Below are positions 6,140-12,700 of a stretch of DNA of 13,725 nt, one piece after another (the first letter of the stretch is position 1; each line of letters begins with the position of its first letter). The notes under the pieces were generated by a model, which saw only the letters and a program-made list of their open reading frames with translations, made no database searches and was not told the origin of the DNA. A program made the position numbers and the translations under genes. Source of the DNA: Actinomycetota bacterium (GTDB taxonomy: Bacteria > Actinomycetota > Actinomycetes > Streptosporangiales > Streptosporangiaceae); contig PLIQ01000557.1 of the NCBI GenBank assembly GCA_003140115.1, positions 6,876 through 20,600 on the forward strand. The letters are read 5' to 3'.

Positions 6140-7461
6140 CAGTGGCCGGAGCTACTGCTTACGGAGTTGATGATGGTCGAGTTGCTGCCCTGGCCCGCGA
6201 AGAAGTCCGCGAGCGCGTTGTCCAGCGCCTGACCCTGGTTGGTCGGGAAGGCGATGTCGAAGTACTCCGCGTCGTAGGCGGCGGTGTCGTGGGCCTTCGC
6301 GGCCGCCTGCAGCGCCGGGTCGGTCAGCACCGACTCGGCCGCGCTGTTCGCCGGCAGCCCGACGCCCGCCTTCTGCACCAGCTCCTCCTGGACCGGGGTG
6401 CTGTCGATGTACTGGAGGAACTCGGCGCAGGCCGGTTCGGCCGCCCCGGTGGTGCAGGAGAAGCCGTCACCGCCGGACAGCACGGCCGTCGCGGCACCCG
6501 CGCCGCCGGGAATCTGCGGGAACGGGAACCAGCCGAGCTCGGAGATGATGTTCTTGTTCGAGGTGAGGGCCGGGACCACGCTGGTCTCCCAGTCGCCCTG
6601 CAGCTCCATGGCGGCCTTGCCGTTGGCCAGCAGGCCGGCCGAGCTGCCCGCGCCGGTCTGGGCCTGGGTGGCGTTGAACCCGCCCTGGAACGGGCTGGTG
6701 GCCATGAACGCGGTCAGGTCCTTGGTCGCCTGGGAGAAGCACGGCGCGGTCATGTTGATGGCCTTGATCGAGGACTGCAGCACGGACTCGGAGCACTCCC
6801 GGACCGCGAAGTACTCCCAGTAGAACGCGTCCGGCCAGCGGCTGCCGCCGCCCAGCGCGATCGGGGTGATGCCGTGCGCCTTGAGCTTGACGTCATCGGA
6901 CTCGAGCTGGGCGATCGTGGTCGGCGGGGACGTGATGCCGGCCTTGGCGAACAGGTCCTTGCGGTACCAGAAGCCCACCACGTGCTGATCGTAGGGGATG
7001 CCGTACTGCTGCCCGTTGACCTGCCAGCCGGCCGCGGCCGGACCCACCTCGGTGATCCAGCTCGACGCGAGCGAACTGAGGTTGGTCAGCTTGCCCGAGG
7101 TGAACTGGGTGGCCTCCTGGCCGCCGCCCCACTGCTGGAAGATGTCCGGCGGGGTGTCCGACTTCAGGGCGATCGGCATCTTGGTGGTGAACAGGTCGCT
7201 CTGAATCGGGTCGACGCTGATCGTCACGTTCGGATGCGAGGCGTGGAACGCGGCCGCCACGCTCTGCCAGACGCCCAGCAGGGGCTGGGTGTTGCCGTTG
7301 TTCCACCAGGTGAGGGTGACCTTGGCGGTGCTGCTGCTGCTCGAGGTCGAGCTCGCGCTGGTACTTGAAGTGCTGGTGCTGGTGCTGCTACTGCACGCGG
7401 CGATCGTGACTGCCGCTGCCACCGCGACGGCGGCGATGGCAGGCTTCCTGGAACCTCGCAT
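6139..7461 (-). CDS. Extracellular sugar-binding lipoprotein of ABC transporter
   Basis: This 440-residue protein is a family 1 solute-binding protein. The N-terminus has basic residues (RGSRK), a hydrophobic stretch and a lipobox ending at Cys23 (TIAAC), so the mature protein is anchored on the outer face of the membrane by a diacylglyceryl cysteine. Residues 24-45 are almost all Ser and Thr, a flexible tether. The binding fold follows from VTLTWWNNG, through TPPDIFQQWGGGQEA and YGIPYDQHVVGFWYRKDLF, to GKAAMELQGDWE, all characteristic of oligosaccharide-binding members. AGGAGA (7471-7476) lies nine bases before ATG 7461. It is the first gene of the operon with two permeases. The ligand is not readable from sequence; the neighbouring GH3 enzyme makes a beta-linked xylo- or gluco-oligosaccharide the best guess. 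Confidence 0.93.
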   Translation of the reverse strand: MRGSRKPAIAAVAVAAAVTIAACSSSTSTSTSSTSASSTSSSSSTAKVTLTWWNNGNTQPLLGVWQSVAAAFHASHPNVTISVDPIQSDLFTTKMPIALKSDTPPDIFQQWGGGQEATQFTSGKLTNLSSLASSWITEVGPAAAGWQVNGQQYGIPYDQHVVGFWYRKDLFAKAGITSPPTTIAQLESDDVKLKAHGITPIALGGGSRWPDAFYWEYFAVRECSESVLQSSIKAINMTAPCFSQATKDLTAFMATSPFQGGFNATQAQTGAGSSAGLLANGKAAMELQGDWETSVVPALTSNKNIISELGWFPFPQIPGGAGAATAVLSGGDGFSCTTGAAEPACAEFLQYIDSTPVQEELVQKAGVGLPANSAAESVLTDPALQAAAKAHDTAAYDAEYFDIAFPTNQGQALDNALADFFAGQGSNSTIINSVSSSSGH

Positions 7462-7542
7462 GCGCTCTCATCTCCTGACGATGCCGAGGAACTCGTACTG
7501 CCGGGTCTGCTACTGGCGGGCCTCCTGGCGCTGCCGAAAGCG

Positions 7543-7570
7543 GCGGACGCGCATGACGAATGACGTCCGC
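7543..7570 (-). other. Inverted repeat in the leader of the transporter mRNA
   Basis: GCGGACG (7543-7549) pairs with CGTCCGC (7564-7570) across a 14-base loop, inside the predicted 146-base untranslated leader (about 7607 to 7462). The stem could stabilise the leader or affect expression; there is no further riboswitch-like conservation that I recognise. The rest of 7462-7842 holds the two promoters and operators listed separately and no gene. Confidence 0.35.
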
Positions 7571-7580
7571 ATCGACGCTC

Positions 7581-7611
7581 CGAAAGTTTAGGGAATTTTT
7601 CGGAAGTTCCG
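7581..7611. promoter_or_regulatory. Pair of operator-like sites at the transporter promoter
   Basis: Two 11-bp sites have centres exactly 20 bases apart (7586 and 7606), about two helical turns. The distal one is CGAAA-g-TTTAG (7581-7591), a near-match to the CGAAA-N-TTTCG core of the site at 1346. The proximal one is CGGAA-g-TTCCG (7601-7611), a perfect inverted repeat. For the minus-strand promoter the proximal site covers the predicted start (about 7607) and the distal one lies around +16 to +26. Two LacI-type dimers could bind the same DNA face. Binding is inferred. Confidence 0.6.
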
Positions 7612-7613
7612 TC

Positions 7614-7642
7614 ATCATAAGAAGCTGGGGCCGGCAGGTCAA
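7614..7642 (-). promoter_or_regulatory. Strong-consensus promoter of the sugar ABC transporter operon
   Basis: Read on the minus strand, TTGACC (7642-7637) is followed after exactly 17 bases by TATGAT (7619-7614), one or two changes from the vegetative sigma-70/HrdB consensus. Transcription would start near 7607, within the operator pair, which is a classical arrangement for repression by a LacI-family protein. This is the best promoter in the window. Confidence 0.7.
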
Positions 7643-7721
7643 TCCTTTGTTCCCAAGGTGTTACGTTCTATCCTGGTTCGCTGTTCTCCGGCTCTAGCGT
7701 CGTCATCTCTCCTGGTAACCG

Positions 7722-7749
7722 TGGACAAGTGCGGCAGCGTGCAGATAAT
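7722..7749 (+). promoter_or_regulatory. Candidate promoter of the LacI regulator-GH3 operon
   Basis: TGGACA (7722-7727) is separated by 16 bases from GATAAT (7744-7749). Transcription would start near 7756, leaving an 87-base leader before GTG 7843. The operator at 7780-7796 then lies about +25 to +41, so the regulator would limit its own synthesis. A second, weaker pair (TTGTTC 7647-7652, TATCCT 7669-7674) exists upstream. Confidence 0.55.
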
Positions 7750-7779
7750 GTCGGCAGGGATACCGGCTGCGATATCGTG

Positions 7780-7796
7780 ATCGAAAGTATTTCGAT
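7780..7796. promoter_or_regulatory. Inverted-repeat operator upstream of the LacI-family gene
   Basis: ATCGAAA-gta-TTTCGAT is a 7+3+7 inverted repeat centred at 7788. Its half-site TCGAAA is the same as in the 17-bp palindrome at 1346, but the half-sites are two bases further apart. It lies downstream of the regulator's predicted promoter and 46 bases before its start codon, as expected for autoregulation. Confidence 0.6.
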
Positions 7797-7842
7797 TGCG
7801 TGCTGCCGAAGGGATAGTGTGGCGGCCAGAAGGGTTGGTGCA

Positions 7843-8901
7843 GTGCTTCCAAGCAGCAAAGCGGCGGCCGACAGCACCACCGGGAGGCAGCGGCGGACTA
7901 CCCTGGCGACCATCGCCGCCGAGGCAGGCGTGTCGCTGCCGACGGTCTCGAAGGTGGTGAACGGGCGCCGGGACGTCGCCCCCGCGACCCGCGCGCTCGT
8001 CGAGCGGCTGCTCGACGAGCATCACTACACGCGGGCCGGCACCCGCAGGAACCGCCGCTCCGGCCTGGTCGACCTGGTGCTCGCCGGCCTGGACAGCCCG
8101 TGGGCGGTGGAGATCCTGCGCGGCGTCGAGGAGTGGGGCTCGGCCCACGAGACGGGCGTGGCGGTGTCCGCGGTGCGGCACGGAAACGCCCGCCCGGCCA
8201 GCTGGACGAGCGCGCTGGCCAGCCACGACACCGACGGAGTGATCGTCGTCCTGTCGGAGTTCACCAGCGGCCAGCTCGAGCAGCTGCGCGAAGCCAACAT
8301 CCCGCTGGTGGTCATCGACCCGGTGAACCCGCCCCCGCCCGACCTGCCGAGCGTCGGCGCCACCAATTGGGCGGGCGGGCTGGCCGCCACGGAGCACCTG
8401 CTGGGCCTGGGGCACCGCCGGATCGGGGCGATCGCCGGGCCGGCCGATTACCTGTGCAGCCGGGCCAGGACGGACGGGTACCGGTCGGCACTGGAGCGAG
8501 CGGGCATCAGGTTCGACCCGGCACTCGTCCGCAACGGCGACTTCCGCCACGAGGGCGGCTTCTTGCACGGCGGCGAACTGCTCGACCTGGCCGATCCGCC
8601 GTCGGCCATCTTCGCCGGCAGCGACCAGCAGGCGTTCGGCCTGTACGAGGCCGCGCGGCAGCGGGGCCTGCGGGTGCCGCAGGATCTCTCGGTGGTCGGG
8701 TTCGACGACCTGCCGGTCGCCCGCTGGGTCTCGCCCCCGCTCACCACCGTGCGCCAGCCGCTCGCCGAGATGGGCCGGGCCGCGGCGCAGATGCTGGACG
8801 ACGTGATCGACGGTGTGCCGTTGCGCACCAACCGGGTCGAGCTGTCCACCGAGCTGATCGTCCGGGAGTCGACCGCGCAGCCCGGGCCAGCAGGCTCATG
8901 A
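7843..8901 (+). CDS. LacI-family transcriptional regulator of the sugar locus
   Basis: This 352-residue protein has an N-terminal helix-turn-helix (residues 20-45: TLATIAAEAGVSLPTVSKVV, then NGRRDV) and the LacI hinge region after it. A periplasmic-binding-protein-like effector domain begins near residue 64 (LVDLVLAGLDSPWAVEILRG) and ends with VVGFDDLPVARWVSPPLTTV plus RQPLAEMG, the usual C-terminal signature. GTG 7843 is the start: AGAAGGG (7828-7834) lies eight bases upstream and no homology precedes it. The gene is divergent from the transporter operon and its stop overlaps the GH3 start in ATGA (8898-8901), so the two are co-translated. Family knowledge makes it a repressor relieved by a sugar. 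The matching operators at three promoters suggest it controls the whole centre of the window. The layout recalls the streptomycete bxl (xylobiose) locus, but I would not assign that name. Confidence 0.92.
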   Translation: MLPSSKAAADSTTGRQRRTTLATIAAEAGVSLPTVSKVVNGRRDVAPATRALVERLLDEHHYTRAGTRRNRRSGLVDLVLAGLDSPWAVEILRGVEEWGSAHETGVAVSAVRHGNARPASWTSALASHDTDGVIVVLSEFTSGQLEQLREANIPLVVIDPVNPPPPDLPSVGATNWAGGLAATEHLLGLGHRRIGAIAGPADYLCSRARTDGYRSALERAGIRFDPALVRNGDFRHEGGFLHGGELLDLADPPSAIFAGSDQQAFGLYEAARQRGLRVPQDLSVVGFDDLPVARWVSPPLTTVRQPLAEMGRAAAQMLDDVIDGVPLRTNRVELSTELIVRESTAQPGPAGS

Positions 8902-11270
8902 AGATCACCGTGGTGGCCGGGGACCAGGCCGTGGCCGAGCCGTGGCGCGACCCGTCCCAGCCGGTCGCGGAGCGGGTCGCCGACCTGCTGAGCCGGATGA
9001 CGCTGGCCGAGAAGGTCGCGCAGCTCGGCAGCGTGTGGATCGGGGCCTCCGGCGACGGTGCCGGGGTGGCGCCCATGCAGCACGAGTTCAGTGCCGACCT
9101 GCCGCCGGCGGAAGACCTGTTCCGGGACGGCATGGGCCAGCTCACCCGGGTGTTCGGCACCCGCCCGGTGCCGCCCGCCGCGGGCATGCTCGCCCTGGCC
9201 GGGCTGCAGCAGCGGATCGTCGCCGCGAGCAGGTTCGGCATCCCGGCGATCGCGCACGAGGAGTGCCTCACCGGTTTCGCCGCCTGGCAGGCGACGATCT
9301 TTCCGGCGCCGCTGGCCTGGGGAGCGTCCTTCGACCCCGGCCTGGTGCGCGAGATGGCGGCCGCGATCGGAACCAGCATGCGGGCGAGCGGCGTGCACCA
9401 GGGCCTGGCGCCGGTGCTGGACGTGGGCCGGGACCCGCGTTGGGGCCGCACCGAGGAGACCGTCGGCGAGGACCCCTACCTGGTCGGCACGATCGGCACG
9501 GCGTACGTGCAGGGCCTGCAGTCGGCCGGAGTGGACGCGACGCTGAAGCACTTCGCCGGCTACTCGGCGTCCAGCGGCGGCCGGAACATGGCACCGGTGT
9601 CGATGGGCCAGCGCGAGTTCGCGGACGTGATCTTGCCGCCGTTCGAGATGGCGATCCGGCTGGGTGGTGCCCGCGCGGTGATGGCGTCCTACACCGCTCT
9701 GGACGGGGTACCGGCCACGGCCGACTGCGACCTGCTCGGCCGGCTGCTGCGGGACGAACTCGGCTTTGCCGGCCTGGTCGTATCCGACTACTACGCCGTG
9801 TCGTTCCTTGAGCTGCAGCACGCCGTGGCCGCCAGCCAGTCCGAGGCCGCGGCCGCCGCGCTGCACGCCGGGGTGGACATCGAGCTGCCCGCCGTCCGCT
9901 GCTACGGCGCGCCACTGCGCGAGGCCGTGGCGGCCGGGCTGACGGGCGAGGCCGCCGTCGACCGGGCGGCGGCGCGGGTCCTGACCCGCAAGTGCGAGCT
10001 CGGCCTGCTCGACCCGGACTGGACGCCGCTCCCGGCCGGGGCCGGGAGCGGCCCGGATCTGGACCCGCCGGAGCACCGGGAGCTGGCCCTGCGGCTGGCC
10101 GAGGAATCGATCGTCCTGCTGGCCAACCCGGCCGGGCTGCTCCCCGTGCGGCCGGACGCCCGGGTGGCGGTCGTCGGGCCGCTGGCCGACGACCCGCTGG
10201 CGTTCTTCGGCTGCTACAGCATGCCCAGGCACCTGGGCGAGGCCCACCCGGAGGCCGCGGCGAGCGTACCGGTGACCACGGTCCTGGCGGCCCTCAGGGG
10301 TGAACTCGCGGCGGGACCGGAGACGGTGAGCTACGCGCCGGGCTGCTCGGTGCGGTCCCGTGATACCTCGGGGTTCGCCGCGGCGGTGGCCGCTGCCGAG
10401 GCCGCGGACCTGGTGGTCGCCGTGGTCGGGGACGAGGCGGGGCTGTTCGGGCGCGGCACCTCCGGAGAGGGCTGCGATGCGGCCGATCTGCGCCTGCCGG
10501 GCGTCCAGGAGCACCTGCTCGAGGCGCTGGCCGGCACCCGGACCCCGGTCGTCGCCGTCCTGGTGACCGGACGGCCGTACGCGCTGGGTGCCGTCGCCGG
10601 CCGGCTGGCCGGGATCATCCAGGCCTTCTTTCCCGGTGAGGAAGGCGGCCGGGCGATCGCCGGCCTGCTGTCCGGGCGGATCGTGCCGAGCGGAAAGCTG
10701 CCGGTCCAGCTGCCTGCCATGACGACCACCTCGCCGTCGTCCTACCTGCGGTCCCGGCTGGCCAGCCAGCACGACGGCAGCTCGGTGGATCCGTCACCGC
10801 TGTTCGCGTTCGGGCACGGGCTGTCGTATACCAGCTTCGGGTATGAGGACCTGTCGATCTCGCCGGACCGCATTCTCACGGACGGGGTCGCGGAGATCTC
10901 CTGCTCGGTCCGCAATACCGGGTCGCGTGCGGGCACCGAGGTCGTGCAGCTCTACCTCAGCGACCCGGTCGCCTCCGTGGTGCGCCCGGTGCGCTGGCTG
11001 GCCGGCTTCATCCGGGTACCACTGGAACCCGGCGAACGACGCCGGGTCACGTTCCGGGTCCATGCCGACCGGACGGCGTTCGCCGGCCGCTCCGGCCAGC
11101 GGATCGTCGAGCCGGGAGAGATCGGTATCGGAGTCGGCGGTGCGTCCGACCACCTGCCGCTGCGTGGCTCGCTCACCCTGCACGGCCCGGTCCGGACCGT
11201 CGGCCCCGGCCGCGTCCTGGTCACCGAGGCCGCCCAGGACGACAGGAGGTCAGGCAGCTCCGGCTGCTAG
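8898..11270 (+). CDS. Glycoside hydrolase family 3 beta-glycosidase (beta-xylosidase/beta-glucosidase type), cytoplasmic
   Basis: This 790-residue enzyme hydrolyses beta-linked glycosides with retention. The (beta/alpha)8 domain (about 30-345) has RDPRWGR (178-184), KHFAGYS (Lys217-His218) and VVSDYY, whose Asp297 is the expected nucleophile. The alpha/beta sandwich domain (about 390-600) contains TSGEGCDAADLRLPG; Glu524 is the likely acid/base. FPGEEGGRAIAGLLSGRIVP and the fibronectin-III-like domain (about 680-760, EVVQLYLSDPVASVVRPVRW) complete the standard three-domain architecture. There is no signal peptide: the N-terminus MKITVVAGDQAVAEPWRDPS runs directly into the catalytic domain, so it acts on imported oligosaccharides. 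ATG 8898 overlaps the regulator stop. The 3' end overlaps the opposing acyl-CoA synthetase gene by 21 bases. Xylosidase versus glucosidase cannot be settled here. Confidence 0.93.
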   Translation: MKITVVAGDQAVAEPWRDPSQPVAERVADLLSRMTLAEKVAQLGSVWIGASGDGAGVAPMQHEFSADLPPAEDLFRDGMGQLTRVFGTRPVPPAAGMLALAGLQQRIVAASRFGIPAIAHEECLTGFAAWQATIFPAPLAWGASFDPGLVREMAAAIGTSMRASGVHQGLAPVLDVGRDPRWGRTEETVGEDPYLVGTIGTAYVQGLQSAGVDATLKHFAGYSASSGGRNMAPVSMGQREFADVILPPFEMAIRLGGARAVMASYTALDGVPATADCDLLGRLLRDELGFAGLVVSDYYAVSFLELQHAVAASQSEAAAAALHAGVDIELPAVRCYGAPLREAVAAGLTGEAAVDRAAARVLTRKCELGLLDPDWTPLPAGAGSGPDLDPPEHRELALRLAEESIVLLANPAGLLPVRPDARVAVVGPLADDPLAFFGCYSMPRHLGEAHPEAAASVPVTTVLAALRGELAAGPETVSYAPGCSVRSRDTSGFAAAVAAAEAADLVVAVVGDEAGLFGRGTSGEGCDAADLRLPGVQEHLLEALAGTRTPVVAVLVTGRPYALGAVAGRLAGIIQAFFPGEEGGRAIAGLLSGRIVPSGKLPVQLPAMTTTSPSSYLRSRLASQHDGSSVDPSPLFAFGHGLSYTSFGYEDLSISPDRILTDGVAEISCSVRNTGSRAGTEVVQLYLSDPVASVVRPVRWLAGFIRVPLEPGERRRVTFRVHADRTAFAGRSGQRIVEPGEIGIGVGGASDHLPLRGSLTLHGPVRTVGPGRVLVTEAAQDDRRSGSSGC

Positions 11271-12698
11271 CTCCCGGAGGCGGTGCCGCGCGACCTTGCC
11301 CGTCGGGCCCAGCGGTAGCTCCCGGACCAGGCAGAACGCGCTTGGCCGCTTGGGCCGCGGCAAGGCCGCCTCACACGCCTCACGCAACGCATCCTCGAGC
11401 CCGCGCGGCCACGGCTCGGCCGGGACGACGTAGGCGACCGGGCGCTCCCCCAGCACCTCATCGTGAGCCGCGATCACCGCGGCGGACCGGACGCCGGGCT
11501 GAGCGAGCAGGACGTCCTCGATTTCCCTCGGGTAGATCTTCTCGCCGCCCCGGTTGATCACGTCGTCGGACCGGCCGGCCAGGAACAGGTAGCCGTCCTG
11601 GTCGAGGTGGCCCAGGTCGCCGGTGTCGAGCCAGCCGCCGGGACCGATGGCGCCGGGCGGGCCGTTGTGCGCGTACTCCCTGATGACGCCGCGGCCCCTG
11701 ATCTGCACCCGGCCCACCGTGCGAGCCGGGCACGGGACGTACCGCCCGGCGGCCAGCCGGGCGACCCGGACTTGCGGGCCGGCCGGCAGGCCCGCCGAGC
11801 CGGCCTTGCGCGGGCCCTCCAGCGGGTTGGCGGTGATCATGCTGGCCGCCTCGGTCATCCCGTAGGTCTCGATGACCGGGATGCCGGCCGCCGCCTCGAA
11901 CCGCCGGAGCACCGACGGCGCCAGCGGAGCGGAGGCCGACCGCACGAAGCGGACGCGCCCGGCGGGCGGGACCTCGGCCGGGCTCATGGCCAGCACGGCG
12001 ATGATCGCGGGTACCGCGTTGATCCAGGTGATCCGCTGCTGTTCCATCAGCTCCCAGAATCCCCGGCGGCTGAACTTGCGGTCCAGCACCAGGCCGGCGC
12101 CCGCGGCCAGGGTGGCCAGCAATCCGACCACCTCGGCGTTGACGTGGAACAGCGGGAGACAGCAGTAGCCGCGGTCCGCCTCGGTCAGCCGGTGGTGGCG
12201 GGCCACGCCGGCCGCGACGTGGCCGAGCTGATCCTCGCGCAGCAAGATGCCCTTGGGCGCGCCGGTGGTCCCGCTGGTGCACAGGAAGATTCCGCCGGTT
12301 CCGCCCGGGCTGGCTGGATGATCGGCGGGTGCGCGTCCGCCAGGGCCGTTCGGCCGAATTGATCTTTCTGGCTCGCCAGGGTCGCAGACCGTCGCCTGCG
12401 GCCTGGCCGCCGCGAGGACCCGGGAGAGCTCGGCGGCCGGGGCGCCCGGGTCCAGCGGGACGACCACCCGGCCGGCCCCGAGGATGGCGACCAGGGCGGT
12501 GGCGTAGCTGAGCGGGTCCGGCAGCCGGACGGCGACCCGTCCGCCAGGGGGTACCCCGGCGCGGTCCAGGCCGTCGGCCCAGGCCGCGGTGGAACGCCGC
12601 AGCCCGGCGTAGGTCAGGGTTCCGGCTCCCGCGGCGTCCTCAAGGTAGGGCGCGTCGCCTCGCCGGGCCGCGGCCTGCTTGATCCATTCCGCTATCAC
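11250..12698 (-). CDS. AMP-dependent acyl-CoA synthetase (class I adenylate-forming), oxalyl-CoA synthetase-like
   Basis: This 482-residue enzyme activates a carboxylic acid with ATP and probably transfers it to CoA. All core motifs are intact: TSGTTGAPKG (141-150), YGMTEA (279-284), LDTGDLG (357-363), RSDDVINRGGEKIYPREIED (376-395) and the C-terminal catalytic Lys468 in PTGKVARHRL. The stretch FVRSASAPLAP followed by YGMTEAASMITANPL resembles the Pcs60/oxalyl-CoA synthetase group, though the acid is not certain. The loop before the P-loop (107-134) is rich in Gly and Pro. I chose GTG 12698 because ACGGAG lies seven bases upstream; GTG 12704, which overlaps the previous stop as GTGA, is the alternative. 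It is coupled to the acyltransferase gene, suggesting the activated acyl group is handed to that enzyme. Confidence 0.88.
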   Translation of the reverse strand: MIAEWIKQAAARRGDAPYLEDAAGAGTLTYAGLRRSTAAWADGLDRAGVPPGGRVAVRLPDPLSYATALVAILGAGRVVVPLDPGAPAAELSRVLAAARPQATVCDPGEPERSIRPNGPGGRAPADHPASPGGTGGIFLCTSGTTGAPKGILLREDQLGHVAAGVARHHRLTEADRGYCCLPLFHVNAEVVGLLATLAAGAGLVLDRKFSRRGFWELMEQQRITWINAVPAIIAVLAMSPAEVPPAGRVRFVRSASAPLAPSVLRRFEAAAGIPVIETYGMTEAASMITANPLEGPRKAGSAGLPAGPQVRVARLAAGRYVPCPARTVGRVQIRGRGVIREYAHNGPPGAIGPGGWLDTGDLGHLDQDGYLFLAGRSDDVINRGGEKIYPREIEDVLLAQPGVRSAAVIAAHDEVLGERPVAYVVPAEPWPRGLEDALREACEAALPRPKRPSAFCLVRELPLGPTGKVARHRLRELAAGAA

Positions 12699-12700
12699 GG

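Noticed and set aside
6100..7368. A 422-codon plus-strand open frame opposite the sugar-binding lipoprotein gene.
   Set aside because: No recognisable domain; it mirrors the codons of the lipoprotein gene, which has a lipobox, ribosome binding site and operon context.
7318..7395. Repetitive GCT/CTG-like DNA considered as a microsatellite or regulatory repeat.
   Set aside because: It is explained by the Ser/Thr-rich tether (residues 24-45) of the lipoprotein; I see no exact unit repeated often enough to treat it separately.
8448..10772. A 774-codon minus-strand open frame opposite the LacI and GH3 genes.
   Set aside because: High GC keeps this frame open by chance. The product is Arg/Gly/His-rich without motifs, while the plus strand encodes complete LacI and GH3 proteins.
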